DNA from: CAZBQG01 sp964493945
GTDB lineage: Bacteria; Pseudomonadota; Alphaproteobacteria; Rhodospirillales; UBA2165
Length of the DNA: 33,505 nucleotides
Assembly: GCA_964493945.1 (NCBI GenBank)
Contig: CAZBQG010000012.1
Coordinates: 1-33,505 of the forward strand
Reading direction: 5' to 3'
In this document: positions 1 through 6,717 of the stretch, piece after piece
Layout of the letters: the number at the start of each line of letters is the position of its first letter
How positions within the stretch are numbered: position 1 is the first letter of the stretch
Program-made: the position numbers and the translations under genes
The notes under the pieces: model-generated
What the model was told of the DNA's origin: nothing
What the model saw: only the letters and a program-made list of their open reading frames with translations
The model's database searches: none

Positions 1-88
1 CCGGGTGCCAATAGCGGCGCATCATTTCACCCCCCAGCGTCCCCCGGCCCGTGCGAGTTAGCAGATCATTTCTTTCCTGCATCAGCAT
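1..88 (-). CDS. Rieske-type aromatic ring-hydroxylating oxygenase alpha subunit, N-terminal end only (partial)
   Basis: Only the first 29 codons lie inside the window; the gene runs off the left edge. The translation from the ATG at 88 contains NDLLTRTGRGTLGGEMMRRY followed by WHP. This is the typical opening of the phthalate-dioxygenase type of Rieske [2Fe-2S] mononuclear-iron oxygenase, which hydroxylates or demethylates aromatic rings using electrons from a reductase. The Rieske cysteine/histidine motif would lie beyond the edge. A purine-rich GGGGGGAAG stretch precedes the ATG; a second in-frame ATG is at 82. It lies 70 bp downstream of the permease gene on the same strand, so it is probably the last visible gene of the transporter operon. 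Family is inferred from a short N-terminus; substrate unknown. Confidence 0.6.
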   Translation of the reverse strand, partial: MLMQERNDLLTRTGRGTLGGEMMRRYWHP

Positions 89-158
89 TCGGGCTTCCCC
101 CCTGTTTAGAACTATAATTGGTCCATTGTAGCCGGGGTTAGTTGACAAATCAACCACC

Positions 159-1913
159 TTACAGCCGGAAACCCACCCTTTTTCCGACCGCCAGCGCCAC
201 CAGGGCCATGCCGCAGGTGATGGCCACGGTAATCACGCCTACGATGGCCGCAGGCTCGAAGATACCTTCCACCATGTAATCCACCTGGAGCATGGCTAGG
301 GGCCGGTTTTGGTTGGTCACCAGCATGGCGATGTTGGCCACGTTGCGGGTCGCCGAGGCGAAGATCAAAATCCCCACCGACAAAAGCACATGTCCCAAAA
401 GGGGAAAGATCACCTTGCGGAAAGTGTAAGTCCAAGATCCGCCGGCCACGGTGGAGGCTTCTTCCAGATCGAAGCCCAGTTGGATCATGTTGCTTTTGAT
501 GAGCTGCACGGCGGTGGTCAGACTGGCGAAAAATACGGCCAGGATGAGCACACCGATGGTCCCGTATAAGGGATTGAAGACAGGTACTCGGAGAAACATC
601 CAAAGCAGCCCCAACCCCAGAATAATGCCCGGGATGGAAGCCGGCAGCCAGCTCAGGAAATCCAGAGCACCCCGCAAACGAAAGCGGGTGCGCACGCTGA
701 CATAGGCGACAAGCGATGCGAACAGGGTGCCAAGAAGCGCCGCGCCGAAGCCCAGATAAAATGTGTTCAGGGTCGAATTGACGAAAATGGGATCCCCCAG
801 GACCGATTGCCAATGTTCAAAGGAATAGGCCCCGCCGGGCATGGTGAAATAGCCGAACAGTTTCATGAAGGTGCCCAGGCATAGGAAGATGAAGGGAATA
901 AGAGTGACGTTCAGGGCGAACAGGGCAATCACCCCGAATATGGGCCAGCGCCAGGAACGCAGGCGCAAAAGATCGGTCTTGAAACCCGACGTAATGGTTG
1001 CATAGTCCCGCCCCGTGCTTACATAACGCTGCCAGATGATGAGCGGCAGCAAGGTCCCCAGGATGCCCAGGCCGAGCACGGTGGCCATGCCGAATTGGGC
1101 CGGTTCTTCACGGATCAATTGGAAAATCTTGGTGCTGAACACTTGGAAATCGATGGGTGCGCCCAGGATCAGCTCGATCTCAAAACTTTCCAGGGAATGG
1201 ATCAGGGACACGATCAGGGTGATCAAGATGGCGGGCTTCAACACGGGCACGACGATATGGCGGAGTGTATACCAGGAACTGCCGCCGCAGACCCGCGACG
1301 TCTCTTCCAGCGCGGCGCTGATATTGCGAAAGGCGGGAAGCAGGAAAATATATTTGACGGCGATGGCCTTGGTCATCAGATGGGCGAACTGAATGCCCCA
1401 GAAGCTGTAGATATTGAACCAGCCATTCTTGGTGCCGAAGGTGGATTTGATCAGTTGGTTGAGCAGCCCGAAATCCGGATCCAGCACCAAGATCCAACCC
1501 AGCACCACGGGCAGGGTGGGCAGGAAAAAAGCCAGCCACATGGAAGCCGTGATGAAGGATTTGCCTGGAATATCCGTGCGCGCCGCGAACCAGGCCAGCA
1601 ATATGGCCGCCGGCATGGCGATCAGTTCGGTCACGGCAACCCGGTTGAAGGTATTGGCCACGCTGTCCAACAGGCCGGGCTGGACCCAGGCATTGATCCA
1701 GTGATCCAGACCGATGCGGGTGGTGCCGTCGTCCAGCTCTATGACGAAGCCGTTGAGGATCAAAAGATAGATGGGATAGAGGACGCTCAATCCCAAAATG
1801 AGTAGCAAAGTGGTGCAGGTAAAGACGCGGCCCCGGAACAGCCCCCCCCACCAGGGTCTTCCGGTAGAGGGAAGCGGGCCCGCGCCGGGTGCCCGGAAGG
1901 CTAGTTCGGCCAC
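159..1913 (-). CDS. ABC importer permease, fused double-domain (FbpB-like)
   Basis: Inner-membrane permease of about 584 residues carrying two binding-protein-dependent transport domains in one chain, as in the iron(III)/2-aminoethylphosphonate/putrescine-related group. Each half has several hydrophobic helices and an EAA loop that docks on the ATPase: one near residues 200-225 (EETSRVCGGSSWYTLRHIVV) and one near 480-505 (LEEASTVAGGSWTYTFRKVI). I chose the GTG at 1913, which overlaps the end of the ATPase gene by 13 bp, because the frame further upstream only mirrors the ATPase coding sequence; a GTG at 1922 is possible. Gene order and the overlap indicate translational coupling with the ATPase. 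Substrate cannot be told from sequence. Confidence 0.9.
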   Translation of the reverse strand: MAELAFRAPGAGPLPSTGRPWWGGLFRGRVFTCTTLLLILGLSVLYPIYLLILNGFVIELDDGTTRIGLDHWINAWVQPGLLDSVANTFNRVAVTELIAMPAAILLAWFAARTDIPGKSFITASMWLAFFLPTLPVVLGWILVLDPDFGLLNQLIKSTFGTKNGWFNIYSFWGIQFAHLMTKAIAVKYIFLLPAFRNISAALEETSRVCGGSSWYTLRHIVVPVLKPAILITLIVSLIHSLESFEIELILGAPIDFQVFSTKIFQLIREEPAQFGMATVLGLGILGTLLPLIIWQRYVSTGRDYATITSGFKTDLLRLRSWRWPIFGVIALFALNVTLIPFIFLCLGTFMKLFGYFTMPGGAYSFEHWQSVLGDPIFVNSTLNTFYLGFGAALLGTLFASLVAYVSVRTRFRLRGALDFLSWLPASIPGIILGLGLLWMFLRVPVFNPLYGTIGVLILAVFFASLTTAVQLIKSNMIQLGFDLEEASTVAGGSWTYTFRKVIFPLLGHVLLSVGILIFASATRNVANIAMLVTNQNRPLAMLQVDYMVEGIFEPAAIVGVITVAITCGMALVALAVGKRVGFRL

Positions 1914-3010
1914 ACGCTCAACGCCCGTTCGGGGAAATGGAGAAAGACTGTCTGGCCTTCCACCACATCCAGGTGGCGGGGCACCAGGGTGACCACTTCG
2001 CGCCCGCCGATCTCCACATAACATTCGGCTCGGTCTCCCAGGAACAGGAATGCCCGGACAACGCCTTCGATTTCATTGCGCCCGCTGACACGGCTATGGG
2101 TGCGCAGTTCGATGGCCTCGGGGCGGATGCAGACATTGACCTGACCGGCCTCGGATATACCGTCGGGCTGGGCAACGTGGCCGATCAGGGCCATACCCCC
2201 ATCCACCAAACTGACCTGGACCCTGCCCTCGGGCAGCCGGGCCTCGAACTTGGCCTCGAAAATATCGGAACGGCCCAGGAAATCCCTGACAAAGGGCGTG
2301 GCCGGTTCATCGTAAAGAATACGCGGATCACCGATCTGGGCGGCATTGCCGTCTTCCATCACGGCGATGCGGTCGGAAAGGCTCAGCGCCTCCAGCTGAT
2401 CATGGGTGACCAGGATGACCGTGACGCCCACCCGCCGTTGCAGCAGTTTTAGTTCGACGCGAAGCTGTTCGCGCAATTTGACATCCAGGTTGGAAAAGGG
2501 CTCGTCCAGCAAAAGCACGTCGGGCTCATAGACCAGGGCGCGGGCCAGGGCGACCCGCTGCTGCTGGCCGCCGCTCAGATTGGAGGCCGGGCTGTCGGCG
2601 AACCCGTCCAGCCCCACCAGGCTGATCATATCCATGACCTTGTTGCGGATTTCAGCCGATTTCATTTTGCGCAGGCGCAAGGGATAAGCGATGGTCTGAA
2701 ACACATTCAGGTGGGGCCAGATGGCATAGGACTGAAAGACCATCCCCATATTGCGTTTCATGGAAGGGACGAACAGGCCTTGGCTGGGCCTCACGAGGAT
2801 TAGGCCCCGCAGGCTTATTTCCCCCTCATCCGGCTCGTCCAGACCGGCGATCATGCGCAGCGTGGTTGATTTCCCGCAACCGCTGGGGCCCAGAAGGGTA
2901 AACAGCTCTCCCTGGCGCACCTCCAGCGACAGGCGGTCCACCGCCACCAACTCGCGGAAGCGCTTGGTGACGGTATCGAGCCTGAGAAAATCTTCGTCCG
3001 ACTGGGCCAT
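1901..3010 (-). CDS. ABC importer ATP-binding protein (FbpC/PotA-like)
   Basis: Cytoplasmic ATPase of 369 residues that powers the neighbouring permease. Walker A GPSGCGKST is at residues 41-49, the signature LSGGQQQR at 145-152, and Walker B with the catalytic Glu (VLLLDEP) at about 165-171, followed by the H-loop (VTHDQLEALSL). The C-terminal third after residue 240 resembles a TOBE regulatory domain, usual for this class. Length is normal for the family. It starts 30 bp after the binding-protein gene and overlaps the permease gene, so the three form one transcription unit. All catalytic motifs are intact. The substrate is unassigned; iron, polyamine, phosphonate and organic-acid importers all share this architecture. 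Confidence 0.95.
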   Translation of the reverse strand: MAQSDEDFLRLDTVTKRFRELVAVDRLSLEVRQGELFTLLGPSGCGKSTTLRMIAGLDEPDEGEISLRGLILVRPSQGLFVPSMKRNMGMVFQSYAIWPHLNVFQTIAYPLRLRKMKSAEIRNKVMDMISLVGLDGFADSPASNLSGGQQQRVALARALVYEPDVLLLDEPFSNLDVKLREQLRVELKLLQRRVGVTVILVTHDQLEALSLSDRIAVMEDGNAAQIGDPRILYDEPATPFVRDFLGRSDIFEAKFEARLPEGRVQVSLVDGGMALIGHVAQPDGISEAGQVNVCIRPEAIELRTHSRVSGRNEIEGVVRAFLFLGDRAECYVEIGGREVVTLVPRHLDVVEGQTVFLHFPERALSVWPN

Positions 3011-3040
3011 GAGATCGCGGTTCAGCTCTGCCGGGCTCCT

Positions 3041-4165
3041 CTATTTCTTTTTCTTTGCGGCCAATTGCCGCCCCAGCTCGATCACTCTTTTGTAATGGGG
3101 CAGCATGGCTTCCACCTGGGCCGGCAGATAATCGCCGAGCCTGGAGGCATCCACCTGGACCAGCGGATCGCCCGGCTTCACGTCCGTGCGCCGGCTGTTA
3201 TAGTTGGCCGCCGTGGCGATGCGCTGCTGGACTTTTTGGGTCAGGACCCAGTTGGCATAAAGCTTGGCGGCGTTGGGATGGGGCGGGTTCTTGATGGCGA
3301 TGACGCCGGCGAAGCCGCTGGAATAGCTGGGCAGGCCGGCTAGCGGGAAAATGTTTTTGGCCGCCGCCAATCCCTTGCGCTTGTAGCTCAGCAAGATGCC
3401 GCTGGTGGGCGCCAGGGCGATGGGATATTTGCCACGCACCAGCCAATCCACCTGCAGGCGGATATTGCGGGTGATCACCGCCTTGTTGCCGACGATCAGA
3501 TCCATCATGAATTTTTCGCCGTAATCCTTATGGGCGAGGAGTTTGCTCAACCCCACCATGGCTGCGCCCGCACGGGGATCGGCGGACGAAATCTTGCCTT
3601 TCCATTTTGGATCGGTGAGCTGTTTCAGGTGGCTCAATTCCTTTTCCGAAACCATGTTGCGGTTCACCCAGGCGACCGGAAGGTTGAGCATGCCGAAGCC
3701 GATGAAATGCTTCTTGGCATTGTCGGCGAAGATGGAATCGAAACCGCCAATCCAGTTTTTGTCGTCCAGCACCTCGGGTAAAACGATGTAATCGCGCACC
3801 GCGGCGATGGCCTTGCCGGCACGGACCAGCCTGTAGGCCCGGGAATCGGCCGCCGTCACCCGCAAATCCCACAGAAATTTGCCGGCCTTGCGCTCTTGTT
3901 CGAGCCTGGGATAGAAATCCCTGCCCCAGGCACCGGTGAATTCCACCTTGATGCCAAATTCCTTTTCAAAAGCCATGAGCGGCGCCCGCCAGGACCGGCC
4001 GATGGGCCCGGTGATGATGATCTTGCCTTCCTTCTTGGCTGTGGCGATGGTCTTTTTCCAATCCGCCTGGCCCGGCCAATCGGCGGCCCGGGCGCTGGTT
4101 GCACTGCTGGTAATGAAGGCGCCCAGCGCCAACAGCCCGATCACGCTAAATTTTCTGAATTTCAT
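3041..4165 (-). CDS. Periplasmic substrate-binding protein of ABC importer (family 1 / FbpA-like)
   Basis: A 374-residue extracellular solute-binding protein. It opens with a clear Sec signal peptide (basic MKFRKF, hydrophobic core, cleavage expected after ARA before ADW at about residue 27). The mature part has the two-lobed family-1 look (KIIITGPIGRSWRAPLMAFE; WDLRVTAADSRAYRLVRAGK; NLPVAWVNRNMVSE). The start at 4165 is set by an excellent Shine-Dalgarno AGGAGGAAG; the frame stays open for 53 codons upstream but without a ribosome site. It is the first gene of the operon and is read divergently from the TGA-containing redoxin at 4391, so the 225 bp between them must hold both promoters. The tail ends in a run of lysines. 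Ligand unknown. Confidence 0.93.
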   Translation of the reverse strand: MKFRKFSVIGLLALGAFITSSATSARAADWPGQADWKKTIATAKKEGKIIITGPIGRSWRAPLMAFEKEFGIKVEFTGAWGRDFYPRLEQERKAGKFLWDLRVTAADSRAYRLVRAGKAIAAVRDYIVLPEVLDDKNWIGGFDSIFADNAKKHFIGFGMLNLPVAWVNRNMVSEKELSHLKQLTDPKWKGKISSADPRAGAAMVGLSKLLAHKDYGEKFMMDLIVGNKAVITRNIRLQVDWLVRGKYPIALAPTSGILLSYKRKGLAAAKNIFPLAGLPSYSSGFAGVIAIKNPPHPNAAKLYANWVLTQKVQQRIATAANYNSRRTDVKPGDPLVQVDASRLGDYLPAQVEAMLPHYKRVIELGRQLAAKKKK

Positions 4166-4390
4166 GTCTGCTTCCTCCTCTGTCCGGCTTCCATCCCGCT
4201 TCCGGGCGGGATTATCTCCATCGAACAAGGGCATGAGTTTGAGCGAGCCCCCACAAAATGTCCAGACGCTTTTGATCGCCGGATGGACGCCACACATTTG
4301 CCACTTCCGCCGATTGCAATTCATCGGGGTTTCTGCTTTGGTGGCAGCGCAATGGAATTGGGCGTCAGCCTTTCAAACAGGAAACATGAT

Positions 4391-4867
4391 ATGGGTGAAA
4401 AATTAAACTCGGGGGACATGTTCCCGGAAATCAGCATTGACCTGGTGGGAAGCGGCAGCCTCAACCTGCCCGGCGATCTGGACAGTGATTACAATCTGGT
4501 GCTCTTTTACCGGGGCCATTGGTGACCTTACTGCCGTCGTCAGGTTGACGACTTTTCCGAAAATATTAACGAGTTGAAAGCGCTGAACGTGAGCGCCGTC
4601 TCGGCCAGCGTGGACACCGGCGAAACAGCGAAAGAAGTGGCCGACAGCGCGGCCTATCCGGTTGGCCAGGGCGTAACCAAGGACTTGGCCGATACGATTG
4701 GCGCATGGTGGGAGCCCCGGCGCGACTGCATCCAGCCTTCCGAATTCCTTCTCAGCCGGGAAGGCAAGGTGCTGATCTCGTCCTACAGCTCGGGCCCCAT
4801 CGCCCGCATGAATTTTTCCGAGATCAAATCGGTGATCAATTTCATAGAGAAAATGAAGAAAAAATAA
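4391..4867 (+). CDS. Selenocysteine-containing redoxin (AhpC/TSA-like, UxxC active site), TGA recoded at 4523
   Basis: Two open segments in the same frame are separated by one TGA at 4523-4525. Read through, they make a 158-residue thioredoxin-fold peroxiredoxin-like protein. The first part (MGEKLNSGDMFPEISIDLVG ... LVLFYRGHW) is the usual N-terminus; the second resumes with PYCRRQVDDF and carries the family block GAWWEPRRDCIQPSEFLLSR. In cysteine homologues the motif is GHWCPYC, so the TGA occupies exactly the peroxidatic/resolving Cys position (residue 45), with C48 as partner. A hairpin right after the TGA resembles a bacterial SECIS. The start ATG at 4391 has AGGAAA 8 bases upstream. Likely role: selenol-based reduction of peroxides or disulfides in the cytoplasm. 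The alternative is a nonsense mutation or sequencing error; exact placement and the hairpin favour Sec. Confidence 0.82.
4536..4552 (+). promoter_or_regulatory. Candidate bacterial SECIS element
   Basis: A perfect 6-bp stem (GTCGTC / GACGAC) closes a 5-base loop AGGTT, beginning 10 bases after the in-frame TGA at 4523-4525. Bacterial SECIS hairpins recognised by SelB sit just downstream of the UGA and show a GG-U type apical loop, as in the AGGUCU loop of E. coli fdhF; here the loop G starts 17 bases after the UGA, within the usual spacing. The hairpin lies inside coding sequence and also encodes RRQVDD. Function is inferred. Confidence 0.7.
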
Positions 4868-4869
4868 GC

Positions 4870-4886
4870 GGGACATTATGTGTCCC
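4870..4886 (+). terminator. Small hairpin after the redoxin stop codon, no T-tract
   Basis: GGGACA / TGTCCC forms a 6-bp stem around TTATG, two bases after the TAA of the redoxin gene. It looks like the stem of a terminator, but the bases that follow (CCATTAATACC) have no T-run and the MITE begins five bases later. The insertion may have displaced the original tail. Confidence 0.3.
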
Positions 4887-4891
4887 CATTA

Positions 4892-4924
4892 ATACCAACC
4901 TGCACAAATAAACACCGATTGTGA
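4892..4924 (+). repeat. Left terminal inverted repeat of the MITE
   Basis: A 33-bp end beginning ATACCAAC and finishing GATTGTGA. It matches the reverse complement of 5225-5257 at 32 of 33 positions; the one difference is the eighth base. Confidence 0.85.
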
Positions 4925-5018
4925 CGGCGTTGAGCGGTTTCCGGTTAGGAGCGTGCCGCGCGGTGGTGCCGTGGCACCACAAGCGGTGCACGACGACATC
5001 CGGAGGCCGCTCAACGCC

Positions 5019-5081
5019 GCCCTCCGGGTCGCCTTTCCCGCCCTCCGGGTCGCCTTTCCCGCCCTCCGGGTCGCCTTTCCC
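5019..5081 (+). repeat. Three exact 21-bp tandem repeats inside the MITE
   Basis: The 21-bp unit beginning GCCCTCCGGG occurs three times without any change (5019-5039, 5040-5060, 5061-5081), followed by a partial copy (GCCCTCC). The unit length is a multiple of three, so overlapping frames stay open through it, but no credible protein is encoded. The copy number is likely variable between relatives. Confidence 0.9.
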
Positions 5082-5224
5082 GCCCTCCCGGGGGCCGTGG
5101 GGGCGCCCCCCGCAAATATGTTCGGGGGGACACCCCCCGGTGGCTCCCCGGGGCGTCGGGAAGGCTTTACGATGCGCCAGCATCGACGGCGCCTCCCCTC
5201 CTACCGGGAGAACGGGCAAAACGA

Positions 5225-5257
5225 TCACAATCGGTGTTTATTTGTGCAGATTGGTAT
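5225..5257 (-). repeat. Right terminal inverted repeat of the MITE
   Basis: Reverse complement of the left end with one mismatch. Its outer end is one base from the terminator stem at 5259. Confidence 0.85.
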
Positions 5258-5258
5258 A

Positions 5259-5289
5259 AACCGCCGGTCCTTTCGGGCCGGCGGTTTTT
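5259..5289. terminator. Strong rho-independent terminator, probably bidirectional
   Basis: A 12-bp stem (AACCGCCGGTCC with GGGCCGGCGGTT, including one G-T pair) closes a TTTC loop. On the plus strand it is followed by TTTATTT after the stem's own TT; on the minus strand by TTTAT. It lies six bases beyond the stop codon of the minus-strand EamA gene at 5293 and downstream of the plus-strand redoxin, so it can serve both convergent genes. Confidence 0.85.
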
Positions 5290-5292
5290 ATT

Positions 5293-6174
5293 TCAGATTC
5301 CCCCTCCCCCTTCGCAGCGTTCGCGGCGCGTAATATACAAAACAGTGACGATCAGCACGCACCCGCCGGTGAGCGTGGTGATCGATGGAATATCGCCGAA
5401 GATGGCCAGCCCCAGCGCCACCCCCCAAACCAGGCGGAGAAAGTTGACCGGCTCGATCACCCCGAAGTCGGCCAGACGGATGGACCAGGCGGCAAAAATC
5501 TGCTGCAAGGTGCCGCTCAGCGCCATTGCGGCCAGCAACAGAAATTGCTCCAGGGTCGGCCATTGCCATTGGGCCAGGGCAGCGGGCAGGGTAAACAGCG
5601 CGATCAAACCCGCCTGCCAGACAATCAGAACCATGGGCGTGTCCCGGCGCATGATGATTTTGCTGATCAGGCGCATGGTGGCCATGGCCAGGGACGAGAA
5701 AATCAGCAACAGCATGCCGATGGAAACCTCGCCGAAACCGGGGCGCAGGATGATCAGCATACCGCCGAAACCGAATGCCAGCGCTACCCAGCGCCATGTT
5801 TTCGACGGCTCACCCAATATAAAGACAGCGCCCAGGGGAACGAATAGGCTCGACGTAAAGCTGAGCGCGGTCATATCCGCAAGCTGCACCAAAGGCAGGG
5901 CCCAGAACCAGGAAAGAACGCCGGCCGAAAAGGCCAGGGCGCGCATTATTTGTTTGCCAAGGGCCGCCGTCCGCAACTGACGGGGTCCGGCATAAATAAT
6001 CCAGGGCACCAGGATCAGGAAACTTATGAGGTTGTAGAGGAAGGCGGCCATGAAGGGCGGCAATTTCATACCGATAAGCTTGCCGATGGCAGCCATCGCT
6101 GCCCAGGCCCCGCTGCCCAGAATGGCCAGCATCAGGCCCAATAAATTATTCTGGGCGCGGGGAGCGGGGTTCAC
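5293..6174 (-). CDS. EamA/DMT-family permease
   Basis: A 293-residue inner-membrane protein with ten predicted hydrophobic helices in two homologous EamA halves, the drug/metabolite transporter layout (typical length about 300). Characteristic segments are GLMLAILGSGAWAAMAAIGK at the N-terminus, FWALPLVQLADMTALSFTSS and FILGEPSKTWRWVALAFGFG in the middle. The start is a GTG at 6174 preceded by GAGGT at good spacing; no nearby ATG fits. It is read divergently from the parvulin gene and ends against a strong terminator. Family members export amino acids, metabolites or drugs; the substrate is unknown here. A second, unrelated-looking EamA protein lies at 22360. Confidence 0.9.
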   Translation of the reverse strand: MNPAPRAQNNLLGLMLAILGSGAWAAMAAIGKLIGMKLPPFMAAFLYNLISFLILVPWIIYAGPRQLRTAALGKQIMRALAFSAGVLSWFWALPLVQLADMTALSFTSSLFVPLGAVFILGEPSKTWRWVALAFGFGGMLIILRPGFGEVSIGMLLLIFSSLAMATMRLISKIIMRRDTPMVLIVWQAGLIALFTLPAALAQWQWPTLEQFLLLAAMALSGTLQQIFAAWSIRLADFGVIEPVNFLRLVWGVALGLAIFGDIPSITTLTGGCVLIVTVLYITRRERCEGGGGI

Positions 6175-6296
6175 GGGCGCACCTCATAAGGCGCGGAGTT
6201 TCTTGCTTGGCGGATCATTATCACTATATTTCCTGGATAAGCCGCGAGCGCAAGGATTACCCACCGGGCGCAGGCATGCCAGACGAGGAAAAAGAC

Positions 6297-6617
6297 ATGA
6301 GTGACACCATCCGCGCCTCCCACATCCTGATCGGCTATTCCGGCTCGGCCAGCTCCGGCGGCCAGCTCACCCAGGAAGATGCGCTGAGCTCCATCGAGGG
6401 ATTGAGAGCCAAAATCGAGGACGGCGCCGATTTCGGCGATATCGCCCGCGAACATTCGGATTGCCCGTCGGGCTCAAAGGGCGGCGATCTTGGAAGTTTC
6501 GGGCGCAACGCCATGGTCGCCCCCTTCGACGAGGCGGCCTTCGCCCTCGAAGTGGACCAACTCAGCGAAGTGGTCGAGACCGAGTTTGGCTATCATCTGA
6601 TCCAGCGCACCGAATAG
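6297..6617 (+). CDS. Small parvulin-type peptidyl-prolyl cis-trans isomerase
   Basis: A stand-alone PpiC/rotamase domain of 106 residues that isomerises Xaa-Pro bonds. Family marks are ASHILIGYS near the start, FGDIAREHSDCPSGSKGGDL in the middle, LGSFGRNAMVAPFDEAAFAL, and FGYHLIQRTE at the end. There is no signal peptide, so it should be cytoplasmic, like E. coli PpiC. The start at 6297 follows GAGGAAAAAGAC; an upstream ATG at 6276 in the same frame would add seven residues. It stands alone between a divergent permease and the Atm1-type exporter 100 bp downstream. Substrate proteins cannot be inferred. Confidence 0.93.
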   Translation: MSDTIRASHILIGYSGSASSGGQLTQEDALSSIEGLRAKIEDGADFGDIAREHSDCPSGSKGGDLGSFGRNAMVAPFDEAAFALEVDQLSEVVETEFGYHLIQRTE

Positions 6618-6717
6618 GTTCCGGCGCTTCCCATTCCCTCCAAACCTCACCAAATGGGTTGCGTTTGGGCCTTGCCCTACCCACTTTGATGAGAACCCCA
6701 ACCGGCGGGATGGATAA

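Larger units (their letters stand above)
4892..5257. mobile_element. MITE-like non-autonomous element, 366 bp
   Basis: The two ends are inverted copies of each other over 33 bp with a single mismatch. There is no transposase reading frame inside. The interior is GC-rich and full of secondary structure: a 12-bp inverted repeat (4926-4937 with 5007-5018) enclosing a smaller hairpin (4963-4980), then three exact 21-bp direct repeats, then more G/C palindromes. It lies neatly between two convergent genes. No clear target-site duplication could be read; the flanks are T/A-rich on both sides. Alternative: a large intergenic palindromic repeat family. The parent transposon cannot be named from sequence alone. 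Confidence 0.75.

Noticed and set aside
130..156. GTTGA / TCAAC hairpin after the permease stop
   Set aside because: Only 5 pairs, no T-tract, and the Rieske gene follows on the same strand; not a terminator I can support.
4523..4525. Reading the TGA as a disabling nonsense mutation in a redoxin pseudogene
   Set aside because: No other lesion exists in the gene, the TGA falls exactly on the catalytic Cys codon, and a SECIS-like hairpin follows; recoding explains all three facts better. A sequencing error remains possible.
4842..5333. Overlapping frames through the MITE (for example a 128-codon minus-strand frame with repeated GDPEGGK units)
   Set aside because: The frames stay open only because of the 21-bp tandem repeats; they cross the inverted ends and have no ribosome site or family.
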